Assembly: GCF_008764245.1 (NCBI RefSeq)
Contig: NZ_VTQV01000037.1
Span: forward strand, 1-43,014
DNA from: Bacillus subtilis
Lineage (GTDB): Bacteria > Bacillota > Bacilli > Bacillales > Bacillaceae_C
Direction: 5' to 3'
Length of the DNA: 43,014 nucleotides
The notes under the pieces were generated by a model. The model was given only the letters and a program-made list of their open reading frames with translations. It was not told the DNA's origin and did not search any database. The stretch's first letter is position 1. Each line of letters begins with the position of its first letter. Of the stretch, positions 16,300 through 24,597 are shown in pieces. The position numbers and the translations under genes were made by a program.

Positions 16300-16737
16300 A
16301 TGGAGACATTCACAATTAAAGAATTGCAATCAGCAAGTGAGATTATTAAAGCATTTCCAGTAATGAAGCAATTACGAACTCACCTTAATGAAGACACATT
16401 TCTTGAATTAGTTTTAGAGGCAAAAGTAAAAGATAGATATAAAATTTTTGCTTTGATTGATGAAGGCGAAATAGTTGCTGTAACGGGCTTTAAACCAATG
16501 ATAACACTATATTATGGTAAATTTGTTTGGGTCTGTGATTTAGTAACGGATACTAATAAGCGTTCAAAAGGCTATGGTGAAAAACTGCTTACATATGTTC
16601 ACGAATGGGCAAAGAAAAATAATTATGAAAGTGTTGCCTTATCCTCGGGGTTACACCGTGCTGATGCACACCGTTTTTATGAAAACAAAATGGATTATGA
16701 CAAAGTGAGCTACGTTTTCAAAGCTAATTTAAAGTAG
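16300..16737 (+). CDS. GNAT family N-acetyltransferase
   Basis: This 145-residue GNAT enzyme has motif [21 protein letters not shown], with R-S-K-G-Y-G as CoA loop, and motif [19 protein letters not shown]. The wording VMKQLRTHL near residue 20 and [13 protein letters not shown] is typical of a common Bacillus GNAT subgroup. The frame is open to ATG 16252, but METFTIKEL at 16300 is the usual family start. GAGGGAG lies 11 bases before it, a rather long spacing. Confidence 0.86.
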   Translation: METFTIKELQSASEIIKAFPVMKQLRTHLNEDTFLELVLEAKVKDRYKIFALIDEGEIVAVTGFKPMITLYYGKFVWVCDLVTDTNKRSKGYGEKLLTYVHEWAKKNNYESVALSSGLHRADAHRFYENKMDYDKVSYVFKANLK

Positions 16738-16751
16738 TGAAATATTCACTA
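16735..16751. other. Perfect 17-base palindrome at the stop of the 16300 GNAT gene
   Basis: TAGTGAA-ATA-TTCACTA begins on the stop codon. It is followed by CGGGTGTTTTTGG, so it may act as a weak terminator. Confidence 0.3.
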
Positions 16752-17093
16752 TCGGGTGTTTTTGGAAGACCATGATTATTTTAGTAAAGTAAAACCAAAG
16801 TGGTATACCTTTTGAATGTGAAGGATTTCACTTAAGCAACGGGTGCATAAATATAAACAAGGAATAGAATGAAACATCCAAGTTTCTATGCCTCACTTGC
16901 GTATTTCCTTTTTTACATTCATAAAAGATACTACCATGTATAGCATTTTTTAATTGCCAAATACACCGTATATGCCTTTGATGTACAGTCGACGGGGAGG
17001 ATAATGACGATCTATCTTCTGGAGATGTAAAACAATCCACAATGATGAGAAAAACGCGACGTGAATTTCAAGAGGGTTTCTCCCCAAACATTT
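16752..17093. other. Gap without recognisable gene
   Basis: No reading frame with a ribosome site was found on either strand. The sequence is AT-rich with mixed short runs. A SD-like GGGGAGG at about 16994 is followed by no usable frame. Confidence 0.4.
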
Positions 17094-17134
17094 AAGCCAA
17101 TCCCAAGCAGTAGAATTCTGCCTAGGATTGGCTT
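17094..17134 (-). terminator. Terminator after the transglutaminase operon
   Basis: AAGCCAATCC (17094-17103) is the exact reverse complement of 17125-17134, with an inner GCAG/CTGC pairing. It lies 5 bases beyond the minus-strand stop. The T tail is modest on either strand. Confidence 0.65.
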
Positions 17135-17138
17135 ATCT

Positions 17139-19769
17139 TTATTCTGAAATTTGTTTATAGACATCGATTGCTTCTTTTGAGATACCTAGTTTATAACCTT
17201 CTGAAATATGACGAATTTGCTGATTCTCATCCACTACATATACAATCGGCCACTCATTTCCAACCTTTCTGTCTGCTGGTATCGCTTGCCCAATGACATG
17301 TAAAGCATCTTCGCTGGTGGTTTCTTTTAACAAGATCATGTTGTTTGGGAAATCACCTGTGGCTTGGAGTTGTTGTGCGGTTCCCCATTTTTCTTCTCGA
17401 ATAAAGCCGTTTATTTGGATATCGAGTGCTTCCCACTCCGCTTTCATTTCTCTGAGCTCTCGAAGTAAGTGTTTCGATGGTTCGCGGTCAGGTTCAATCC
17501 AAATAAAGGTGGTTCCTTTTGCACCGACATTTCGAGCTCCATCTAGTATGGCACCATCCGCTGATTCCGCTTGATAGTCCAAATTTGCCTCAGCCATCAC
17601 AGGGACGTCATACACATGCTTAGGAAATTGCAGTGGTACAGTCGTTTCTGCATTTGCCTTTACTTGAAAATAGCGAAAGCGAATAAGCGCTGTGCCGTCA
17701 TTTAAGCGAATACTGGTTGTCAGACGATAATATCCTGCGGGTAAAGCCAACTTTTGTTGCTCATTTTCATCAAAATTGAAAAATAAGGATTGATAGTTCC
17801 CTTTTTCAAAACGAGCAATCGTAATGTTTTCTCCATATTTGATTGGTTCTGCTGCATGTTCATCTTTTTCCCATAACACGAATCCTATTTGATCCGAGCA
17901 ATCAGTAGCTTTAGTATCGATTGTACCATCACGGAATTGTACATTTTTCCATGATCCGTCCACCATATATTGTGGGCGTTTATCACTTGGTTCAAGCCGT
18001 GCTGGAATGCCAATCGTTCTTGCGAGCGCGACAAATAAAATATTTCGAGAGAGTGTGTCCCCTTTTTTCAATTTGAAGCTTCCAACAGGCGTCGCTGAGC
18101 CGCGAAAATAATTGACTCCCTCGACAACTTCGAATTCTCGATCTAAAAAGTCTACCAAGAAACGTGGATTTTCTAATGCAGCTTCCACATTTTCTACTCC
18201 AAGTTCTTTTAAGAAATAGGAACGGTAAGCTGTCAACATTTCAAAGTCTACACGCGGCCGTAAAATATACTGAGCAAAAAGTTCATCATCCAGTTCAGGG
18301 AGTATACTGTCTTTGACAATCATCGCTTGGATTAAATGATCAGCTAATGTTGGACGAAATGTATCTGTTAAATCTTTTTCGTTTAAAACTTCTAGAAGCC
18401 GCAAGCTCCATTCCTTGTATGGCTTGGAGTACTCTTTTAGAAAGTCAGCTATTTCATGACTGTTTCCACGCGCTTTTTTTAGGACCTCCCATACTCTTGT
18501 TTTCGGTAAAGAGCATTCATCGCCAAGCTTATGGGCATCTTCCTCTGTTAAAAAGGTTGCTTCATAGCTCGCGCGAATATTAGCCCCGCTTTTGACTCGA
18601 TCATTATGCTTTTGTCTTTCTTCTGCAGTCACTTCCCTACTAGCATCGTCCGTAGGAGCGGAAGGAGGGACCATTTTGAAGTCTACTTCAGTATCAACGG
18701 GTATCTCTTTGGTTAGGGAAATCGTGATTCCATCTGTTGTTTTGACATCACATTTACCAAAGCCCCATCCTTTCGCACCATATGTGGAAATATACACATC
18801 GCCAAGGCCAAGCGTTAAGGCGACGGTTCCCTGTTCATCCGTTTCCTTTACAAGGATATTTCTTAATCCGCCAAAATTAAATAGCTGAAATTGCACTTTG
18901 GCTTGGGTAGGCTGTCCTTCTTCATCCGTGATTCGCACGTGTATCGTTTTCGTATCGGCGTAGAGGTTCGTTAGATTAAGCTCAGAATACCAAGGATGGG
19001 CTAAGGTGATTTCCTCAGGTCCATTATAATGAGCGCCCACTTTGGTATGAATCAACATGGCGCGTTTTGCTGGATTTTCAAACCAACCCTGATTTAATTT
19101 TGGCTCAGGCTCACAAGCGCCAAAGAAATACCATTTTCCGTCTGCCCAAGCTTCTACCCAAGCGTGATTGGAATCAGAATGAGCCCATAGTGGCGTATAC
19201 ACTTGTCTAGCTGGAATGCCAATGCTTCTAAGTGCTGCAACTGCAAGGGTGGACTGTTCTCCACATCTTCCTAAGGCTGTACGAATCAATGTAAGGGGTG
19301 ATACGGTGCGTGGGTCATTGCCAATATAATTCGCTTTCTCATGACACCAATGATTGGTCTCTAAAATCGCATCCGCCATGGATAAATCTTGAACACGAGG
19401 ATAAATTTCATCAAAAAAGAGTCCACGTATATCTTCAATATTTTCATTATTGATTCTGTAAGGAAGAATAAAATGCAGAAAGAGTGAAGCTGGTACACGT
19501 TCTCCCCAAGGTACAACGCTTTGAATATGGAAGGCTTCTCTTATATGATTTAAAAATAGTGCCCCATCATAATCAGCTAAATCATTTAATGGCATGTATG
19601 CAAGCAAATATGTTAATGCCAGTTTCTCATCTTCTGTCTGGGCTTCGTTCAAGATACCAAATAATTCCTTTTCTTTCCCCTTTGCCAATTCTCTTTTGTA
19701 TTGAAATTTTTCTTCCATTTGCCATTTCGTTTTATCATCTAATGTCATCCAACGTGTTTGCTGATTCAT
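17139..19769 (-). CDS. Large transglutaminase-like domain protein
   Basis: This is an 876-residue cytoplasmic-looking protein with no signal peptide. The transglutaminase-like core has Cys169 in LGRCGEQS and His202 in NHAWVEAW, followed by WYFFGACEPEP, where a Glu or nearby acid would complete the triad. A carboxypeptidase-regulatory-like beta region follows (about 270-360). A second, incomplete transglutaminase-like segment has TLSRNILFVALARTIGIPAR but no matching Cys. The C-terminal 110 residues (WPIVYVVDENQQIRHIS) look thioredoxin-like without a C-x-x-C. It may be a peptidase or amide transferase. ATG at 19769 has GGAGGAG 8 bases upstream and overlaps the TGA of the preceding gene as ATGA, so the two are translationally coupled. 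Confidence 0.82.
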   Translation of the reverse strand: MNQQTRWMTLDDKTKWQMEEKFQYKRELAKGKEKELFGILNEAQTEDEKLALTYLLAYMPLNDLADYDGALFLNHIREAFHIQSVVPWGERVPASLFLHFILPYRINNENIEDIRGLFFDEIYPRVQDLSMADAILETNHWCHEKANYIGNDPRTVSPLTLIRTALGRCGEQSTLAVAALRSIGIPARQVYTPLWAHSDSNHAWVEAWADGKWYFFGACEPEPKLNQGWFENPAKRAMLIHTKVGAHYNGPEEITLAHPWYSELNLTNLYADTKTIHVRITDEEGQPTQAKVQFQLFNFGGLRNILVKETDEQGTVALTLGLGDVYISTYGAKGWGFGKCDVKTTDGITISLTKEIPVDTEVDFKMVPPSAPTDDASREVTAEERQKHNDRVKSGANIRASYEATFLTEEDAHKLGDECSLPKTRVWEVLKKARGNSHEIADFLKEYSKPYKEWSLRLLEVLNEKDLTDTFRPTLADHLIQAMIVKDSILPELDDELFAQYILRPRVDFEMLTAYRSYFLKELGVENVEAALENPRFLVDFLDREFEVVEGVNYFRGSATPVGSFKLKKGDTLSRNILFVALARTIGIPARLEPSDKRPQYMVDGSWKNVQFRDGTIDTKATDCSDQIGFVLWEKDEHAAEPIKYGENITIARFEKGNYQSLFFNFDENEQQKLALPAGYYRLTTSIRLNDGTALIRFRYFQVKANAETTVPLQFPKHVYDVPVMAEANLDYQAESADGAILDGARNVGAKGTTFIWIEPDREPSKHLLRELREMKAEWEALDIQINGFIREEKWGTAQQLQATGDFPNNMILLKETTSEDALHVIGQAIPADRKVGNEWPIVYVVDENQQIRHISEGYKLGISKEAIDVYKQISE

Positions 19770-20800
19770 TTTGACGACTCCTCCCATACCTTTCCGTCTT
19801 CACGAATATAGATTCTTCTTTGTCCATCTGTACTTTTGACAGAGGCAAGGAATGTACGTGAAGTGGTCTCAATCTCCCAATCAACAGGCAGTTGCTGTTG
19901 TAATTCGTCACTAATATCGCTAGTAAAAGAATCATGTTCTGCGTAATAATTTCTCAGCCAATAATAAATTTTCCGCAGTTGCCATTTCTTTTCTTCATCC
20001 TCTGGAATCATTGGAAGTGGTTGATTTTTTGTATCTGTAAAGAAAACATATCCCCATAATTCTGGGTAATGCATGTTGATCACACCTTGTGGGGACCAGA
20101 CCCAGTTGTCCTCCGCAAATGGCTTTGCTGTTTCAGGATTTATTTTTTTCACATATTGGCCATTTTTTACTTCAACTTGCCACTGGACACGCGAGAAGTT
20201 GACTCGCCAAAATTCTCCCGATTGTGGTGGACGCCCATCACGTGCACATTCTTTTAATATTTTCCATGGCATCGCGACCTCCACAGTCCACTTATGGTTC
20301 TTTTGCATTTGGTCAGGGGCATTGAGCTCACCATCAATGTGAACGGCTGTTTTCATGCCTGAAATGTCCCATCCATTCACAGAAGGTCCCCCATCACGAT
20401 AAGGTTTGATTAATAAAAGATCCCAAACCGTATTAAGAGCATTGATTTCAAATTCATAATAATGATGGGTATCGCCATCGGGGTCGATAAAAATCTCGAA
20501 ATCGTTATCATGAAAGATAACAGAATCTCTCTCTGTCAATGTTGCCCAGATTTCATCTTCTATTAATTCTGCTCCAAAGTAAAAATATTCATCATCCCAT
20601 AGCATTTTGACGCGTGTTTGCTTATGGGGAAGGGGTTTCATTTCTCCTTCAATATCAACAAAGTCTTCACTCCAAGGAGCTTGTTCCCAAAAAGGTTTAT
20701 CAAGCCTTCCATCTAGTTCAGGTTTTTCAGACGTTTTTTGACAAAGATAGCGATTTGGTGAATAAGTCTGAATCGTAGGTTCTGGTATAGCACTTTTCAA
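19766..20800 (-). CDS. Carbohydrate-binding family 9-like protein
   Basis: This 344-residue protein matches the CBM9-like fold: PELDGRLDKPFWEQAPWSEDF near residue 28, VKMLWDDEYFYFGAELIE near 63, then DFEIFIDPDGDTHHYYEFEIN and a WTVEVAMPW block. These are the hallmarks of CBM9-like domains in stand-alone Bacillus and Paenibacillus proteins. No signal peptide is visible, so it is probably intracellular; it may bind a sugar or serve as a scaffold. TTG at 20800 has only a weak AAAGGGTG site. It is the first gene of the operon and its stop overlaps the start of the transglutaminase gene. Confidence 0.82.
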   Translation of the reverse strand: MKSAIPEPTIQTYSPNRYLCQKTSEKPELDGRLDKPFWEQAPWSEDFVDIEGEMKPLPHKQTRVKMLWDDEYFYFGAELIEDEIWATLTERDSVIFHDNDFEIFIDPDGDTHHYYEFEINALNTVWDLLLIKPYRDGGPSVNGWDISGMKTAVHIDGELNAPDQMQKNHKWTVEVAMPWKILKECARDGRPPQSGEFWRVNFSRVQWQVEVKNGQYVKKINPETAKPFAEDNWVWSPQGVINMHYPELWGYVFFTDTKNQPLPMIPEDEEKKWQLRKIYYWLRNYYAEHDSFTSDISDELQQQLPVDWEIETTSRTFLASVKSTDGQRRIYIREDGKVWEESSK

Positions 20801-20837
20801 TATAACACACCCTTTTAAAAATATAGCAATCGTTCTC

Positions 20838-20849
20838 TATACTAGTATA
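20838..20849. promoter_or_regulatory. Palindrome upstream of the CBM9/transglutaminase operon
   Basis: TATACTAGTATA is a perfect 12-bp palindrome, 38 bases before the TTG start. TGCTATATT between them could be an extended -10. It may be an operator; there is no second copy to support it. Confidence 0.3.
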
Positions 20850-20959
20850 AATGACATGGAACAGATGGCGAGGCTTCCATCTTCTTTATGTTATAACATT
20901 ATGGAGAGAAAGTGGGAGTATTTTGCAAAAGAAGAAGTCAAAAAAGCATAGAATAGTAG

Positions 20960-21061
20960 CGGTTTATTTTATTTGATGTGCATCAATACAATGGGGGAGT
21001 GAGTGATAGCGGCGCGATTTTTACAAGTAGAAGTAGTTTTAGAAAGATATTGGATAAATAG
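20960..21061 (+). pseudogene. Decayed paralogue of the 29417 gene
   Basis: The frame reads LFDVHQYNGGVSDSGA and ends at TAG. The DNA matches 29515-29620 closely, for example GATGTGCATCAATACAATGG against GATGCGCATCAATATAATGG, and ACAAGTAGAAG then TTTAGAAAGAT later. About a dozen bases are missing and the rest of the gene is gone. This shows that the 111-residue gene once had a second copy here. Confidence 0.7.
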
Positions 21062-21192
21062 TGGAGTTTGTTTTAAAGTGATCTTTAAGCAAATTCAGGT
21101 TAAGTTTTTGACTCCCATTTAAGGGTTTGATAGCGCTGTAGAACATGGCAATGGAAACACCATCGACTTAAGTATCCAAGAGGAGGCTAATA

Positions 21193-21225
21193 ATGAACCC
21201 AAAACTACGCAATGATTTTATATAA
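21193..21225 (+). other. Micro-ORF with strong ribosome site (10 codons)
   Basis: GAGGAGGCTAATA leads into ATG and MNPKLRNDFI before TAA. The ribosome site, spacing and first residues resemble the micro-ORF at 7089 (MKPTLRTDAI). No terminator with a clean stem follows. It is either a leader or a gene stub. Confidence 0.25.
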
Positions 21226-21326
21226 TTCTTAACTTCTGTCAGTGTGGCAACCCTTTTAAAGTTTTGTACTGAAAGATGGGATACATGTAGAAGGATATAA
21301 GAGATTTAATGGTCGAGGGGATCTAA

Positions 21327-21971
21327 ATGGGAAAATTGTTCTTTTATAGTGACCAAATAGCTGAATCACCTGGTAATAAAAGATTGGATAAATTTCTATT
21401 TAATAATAGGAAAAATAAAAATATTAAAATTGGCTATATTGCTTCTACGGAAGACAAAGATAAAAAATATTTTAATACAAAAGTGCAATATTATTGCGAT
21501 TACGGGGTAAAGAATATAATGTTTTTTGACCTATATAGTGAATTTGACCCTTTGAAAATTAAAGAATTAATAAAATGTGATATTATCCATCTTTCAGCAG
21601 GGAACCCAATTGAATTTGGGAATGCTATCAAGAATCGTAATATGGAAAATGTTTTATGGGAGTATTTTAAAAATGGAGGAACCATTGTAGGTGTTAGTGG
21701 TGGAGCTGTTCAACTCGGCAAATCTACTAAATTATTTCAATTGTTTTCGGGGGATTTAAGTAATCAGGATTCGGATACTTTACAATTTGTAGATTTTGAA
21801 TTTCTACCGCACTATAATCGTTGGAATGAGGATTTTAAGCGAGAAGTCCTTAAATACTCACAAGAAACGGGTACAATGATTTATGCGGCTAATGATGGTG
21901 ATGGAATTATAGTAGATGGAGATAGCATCCAGATGATAGGTGATATCTTAGTTATTGGCAGTGAAAATTAA
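21327..21971 (+). CDS. Peptidase S51 (dipeptidase E-like) family protein
   Basis: This 214-residue protein of the class I glutamine-amidotransferase-like fold has the S51 nucleophile Ser124 in GVSGGA and a candidate His in FEFLPHYNRW. The preceding strand pattern CDIIHLSAGNPIEFG is also typical. Known relatives are aspartyl dipeptidase PepE and B. subtilis YgaJ. It probably cleaves a small peptide or isopeptide in the cytoplasm, substrate unknown. GAGGGGATC precedes the ATG. Confidence 0.85.
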   Translation: MGKLFFYSDQIAESPGNKRLDKFLFNNRKNKNIKIGYIASTEDKDKKYFNTKVQYYCDYGVKNIMFFDLYSEFDPLKIKELIKCDIIHLSAGNPIEFGNAIKNRNMENVLWEYFKNGGTIVGVSGGAVQLGKSTKLFQLFSGDLSNQDSDTLQFVDFEFLPHYNRWNEDFKREVLKYSQETGTMIYAANDGDGIIVDGDSIQMIGDILVIGSEN

Positions 21972-22101
21972 GTTGATTCTTCTTAAAACTTGCAGGGCGC
22001 TAATAGAATATCGGGAGTTTAGTTGGAGAGTCTTTAAAAATTAGTGATGCAACATAAATAAACGTCTCATGAAGTTTAGGTTTAAAAGGGAGGTGTAGAA
22101 A

Positions 22102-22533
22102 GTGCAAATCAGAGAAGCAACAGTAAATGATATCGAGGTATTAACTTCACTGATGGAGCAACTTGGTTATCCTACTACAATTGAAAGTATGAGAATACGA
22201 ATGAATAATATTGAATCGAGTTCCGATTATCACACACTATTAGCATTATATGAAGGAAAAGTAGTTGGGATGATCGGATTGGTTAAAGGTTATTATTATG
22301 AGATGGATGGCTCCTATGTTCGTATTGTGGCTTTTGTTGTAGATTCTAATTTTCGTGGTAAAGGGATAGGAAAGAAACTTTTAAAAGAAGCAGAAAGTTG
22401 GGCAAGAAGAATTGGGGCTACCGGAATTGGGTTAAATAGCGGGAACCGACCGGAGAGATTTAACGCTCATAAATTATACAAGAATATGGGATATATAGAA
22501 AAAAGTATAGGTTTCGCGAAAAGTTTAATCTAA
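22102..22533 (+). CDS. GNAT family N-acetyltransferase
   Basis: This 143-residue GNAT enzyme has motif A VRIVAFVVDSNFRGKGIGKK and motif B AHKLYKNMGYIEK. The opening IREATVNDIEVLTSLMEQLGYP is the standard first beta-alpha unit. GTG at 22102 has GGGAGGTG about 8 bases upstream. Substrate unknown. Confidence 0.88.
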   Translation: MQIREATVNDIEVLTSLMEQLGYPTTIESMRIRMNNIESSSDYHTLLALYEGKVVGMIGLVKGYYYEMDGSYVRIVAFVVDSNFRGKGIGKKLLKEAESWARRIGATGIGLNSGNRPERFNAHKLYKNMGYIEKSIGFAKSLI

Positions 22534-22595
22534 ATCTCCTTCCAAAGAAAAACAGGGCAGGTTTATGTAATAAGAAATGAATGGGAGTGGAGATA

Positions 22596-22940
22596 ATGGA
22601 ACACAAAATGGGACTTTATGAAACCCCTTTTAATTCAATAAAGTCAGGCAAAAAAACGGTGGAAGTAAGGTTATACGATGAAAAAAGGAGAAAATTAAAC
22701 ATCGGGGACATTATAAAATTTACAAAACTTCCAGATAGTCATGAGACGTTAGTGGTTGAGGTTATCGGATTAAGGCAGTATCCAACGTTTAAAGAAATGT
22801 ACGAAAGCATTCCTGCAAGTGATTTTGATGCTGTTGGTGATTCAATTGACGAAATGGTTAATCAGACTTATAAAATATACACTCCAGAAAAAGAGAAGGA
22901 ATGGGGGACAGTGGCAATCACAATAAAGTTACTAGATTAA
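22596..22940 (+). CDS. ASCH domain protein
   Basis: This 114-residue ASCH-domain protein begins HKMGLYETPFNSIKSGKKTV and VEVRLYDEKRRKLNIGDIIKF, the usual ASCH opening with conserved Gly-Lys and Glu-x-Arg. ASCH proteins have a PUA-like RNA-binding fold; some, such as YqfB, are amidohydrolases on modified nucleosides. ATG at 22596 has GGGAG 8 bases upstream; the longer in-frame start at 22581 has none. It is 27 bases from the next GNAT gene and probably cotranscribed with it. Confidence 0.85.
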   Translation: MEHKMGLYETPFNSIKSGKKTVEVRLYDEKRRKLNIGDIIKFTKLPDSHETLVVEVIGLRQYPTFKEMYESIPASDFDAVGDSIDEMVNQTYKIYTPEKEKEWGTVAITIKLLD

Positions 22941-22967
22941 GTCAATCTTTATCAAGGAGGGATGGTT

Positions 22968-23402
22968 TTGAAGTGTGTAAATATTGCTGGCTTTCCCGAT
23001 CAGCAGTTACTTAACCAGATTCTAAATCTTCATGAAGCAATCTTCAAAGATTCCGACACATTCATAAGCAAGGCAAAAGCTAAGCCGAAACTTCTCTTTA
23101 CAGTAGGATTCAAAAAAGGAGAAGTTGTAGGGTATAAAATTGGGTATGAAATAAACTCTGACATTTTTTACAGTTGGCTTGGAGGAGTTAATGAAAATCA
23201 TCGAAATCAAGGTATTGCGACTAAACTAATGAAGGAACAACATTTGTACATAAAAGATAAAGGGTATAAGCTTGTCCAAACCAAAACGAAAAATAAATGG
23301 CGAAACATGCTTATTTTGAATATCAAATATGACTTTGATGTGGTTGGTATAGATGCGGATAATCCAACTGATCCGAAAATTATTCTTGAAAAAACCTTAT
23401 AA
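22968..23402 (+). CDS. GNAT family N-acetyltransferase (paralogue of the 30004 gene)
   Basis: This 144-residue GNAT enzyme has motif A with ENHRNQGIATKLMKEQHLYI (N-Q-G-I-A CoA loop) and KWRNMLILNIKYDFDVVGID at the end. TTG at 22968 is chosen because AAGGAGGG sits 7 bases upstream; ATG at 22962 is too close. The gene at 30004 has the same start codon context. The two genes are very similar in DNA, including runs of more than 20 identical bases, so one is a copy of the other. Confidence 0.87.
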   Translation: MKCVNIAGFPDQQLLNQILNLHEAIFKDSDTFISKAKAKPKLLFTVGFKKGEVVGYKIGYEINSDIFYSWLGGVNENHRNQGIATKLMKEQHLYIKDKGYKLVQTKTKNKWRNMLILNIKYDFDVVGIDADNPTDPKIILEKTL

Positions 23403-23632
23403 TGACAAGCAAGTATGTATCAGTTGGGCACTAGTCTTAAAAGGGACTTGCAAAAGTAGTGATCGAACATAACAATCTCTGGAATTTCGAGCTTAATAAT
23501 TTTGGAAAGTTCCGTACAAGTGATAGGCATTCTCTATTTTAGAAAAACTTAGCGCTGTCTATATCGGGTTAAACAACTTTGCGATGAAGGGAAAGATCGC
23601 CCTTCATAGGTTCCAGAACATTAGCTTGTCGG
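23403..23632. other. Gap between the GNAT gene and repeat R2
   Basis: No gene is seen. ATGAAGGG pairs with CCCTTCAT (about 23584-23607) around an 8-base loop, without a T tail. Confidence 0.35.
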
Positions 23633-23725
23633 AGGCCTACAGGATGTAGGTCAGAACGGCGTGGCGATTGTCGTCGCGCTTTTAGCCGTTCATCCTATTT
23701 CATTAAAAGGCGCTTGTGCCATTGT
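23633..23725. repeat. Folded intergenic repeat, copy R2
   Basis: CCTAC-AGGAT-GTAGG (23636-23650) is a hairpin with the loop AGGAT. It is followed by an outer stem AACGGC...GCCGTT that encloses a second hairpin (GCGA/TCGC), then GGCGCTTG. The order and spacing are the same as at 26418-26476, but with different stem bases. The left part of the unit is missing. Confidence 0.65.
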
Positions 23726-23770
23726 GTTTATTGAGGAAGGTTTTGGATAGAGTTTTGGTCTGAAAGTCAT

Positions 23771-23789
23771 TGTTGTCAATTCGTCAACA
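23771..23789. promoter_or_regulatory. 19-bp operator-like palindrome before the YtaF-like gene
   Basis: TGTTGTCAATTCGTCAACA matches the palindrome at 24527-24545 (TGTTGACAAAATGTCAACA) at 15 of 19 positions. It lies 70 bases before the YtaF-like gene and includes TTGTCA in the place where the other site has the -35 box. The matching -10 (TTTAGA) is weak. Confidence 0.5.
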
Positions 23790-23858
23790 AATTTCTTTAG
23801 ACAAGATGCCAATAAGCAACAAACATAGTACAATAAAGCAAATCGTTAAAGGGGTGTT

Positions 23859-24458
23859 TTGAATTGTATGTCAACATGGTTAATTATTGCTTTACTAACA
23901 ATCTCCTCCAGTATTGATAATCTAGGAGTAGGTTTGTCATATGGTATACGCGGTATTTGTATAAGCACCTATTCCAATTGTATCATTGCCTTAATTTGCT
24001 TTTTGTTTAGTGTGGTTGGAATTTACTTTGGCATTTGGATCGCTCATATACTACATGGTGGTCTGCCAATTATCTTAGGGGCTGTAATACTAGTGATAAT
24101 TGGAATCCGTATTATTTTATTGGCGAAACCAACCAATTCGCCAAAAGCAACATGCTCATTAAACAAGAGTGTTGCTCCTCAGGATTCTTCTTATATCGGC
24201 ATTGGAGAGTCTATTATTTTAGGAGTTGCTCTATCCGCTAATGCCCTCACAAATGGGGTAGGGGCTGGGCTTTTAGGGATTTCTCCAATTCTTATTTCGT
24301 TTTTAGCAGCTGCAGGAAGCTTTATCGCGATTTGGGTTGGGGTGACTTGGGGCTTCAAATTAATCAATGTCCGCATAGGAAGGTTTACTTTAGGTGAATT
24401 CGGAACTTTCATAAGTGGCATCTTATTAATTTTTGTCGCCGTGTTATTTTTTTTATAA
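23859..24458 (+). CDS. YtaF/MntP-like membrane protein
   Basis: This 199-residue membrane protein has six hydrophobic spans in two halves joined by a loop (about 90-110). It opens ISSSIDNLGVGLSYGIRG, and the second half repeats the pattern as LGVALSANALTNGVGAG. These are the acidic/Asn metal-binding motifs of the MntP-YtaF family. MntP exports Mn2+; YtaF is called a sporulation membrane protein in Bacillus, with unclear role. The start is either TTG at 23859 (AAAGGGG 4 bases upstream) or ATG at 23868 (13 bases). It sits between two copies of the same palindrome. Confidence 0.8.
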   Translation: MNCMSTWLIIALLTISSSIDNLGVGLSYGIRGICISTYSNCIIALICFLFSVVGIYFGIWIAHILHGGLPIILGAVILVIIGIRIILLAKPTNSPKATCSLNKSVAPQDSSYIGIGESIILGVALSANALTNGVGAGLLGISPILISFLAAAGSFIAIWVGVTWGFKLINVRIGRFTLGEFGTFISGILLIFVAVLFFL

Positions 24459-24526
24459 ATAAAAAATCGGTGCAAGTTTAGAAGGTTAGAAGCTCGGGCC
24501 TGACCTTTAAATAGCTCAGGTCTGGG

Positions 24527-24557
24527 TGTTGACAAAATGTCAACAATTTTGTATAGT
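24527..24557 (+). promoter_or_regulatory. SigA promoter with overlapping 19-bp operator for the XRE-LCP operon
   Basis: TTGACA (24529-24534), 17 bases, then TATAGT (24552-24557) is a strong SigA-type promoter. TGTTGACAAAATGTCAACA (24527-24545) is a perfect 7-5-7 palindrome covering the -35, a classic repressor position. The promoter lies about 40 bases before the XRE gene, which is the likely autoregulator. Confidence 0.78.
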
Positions 24558-24597
24558 TTACTGCGAGATAAATAAGTTTTCGGAAGGGAGTATACCA

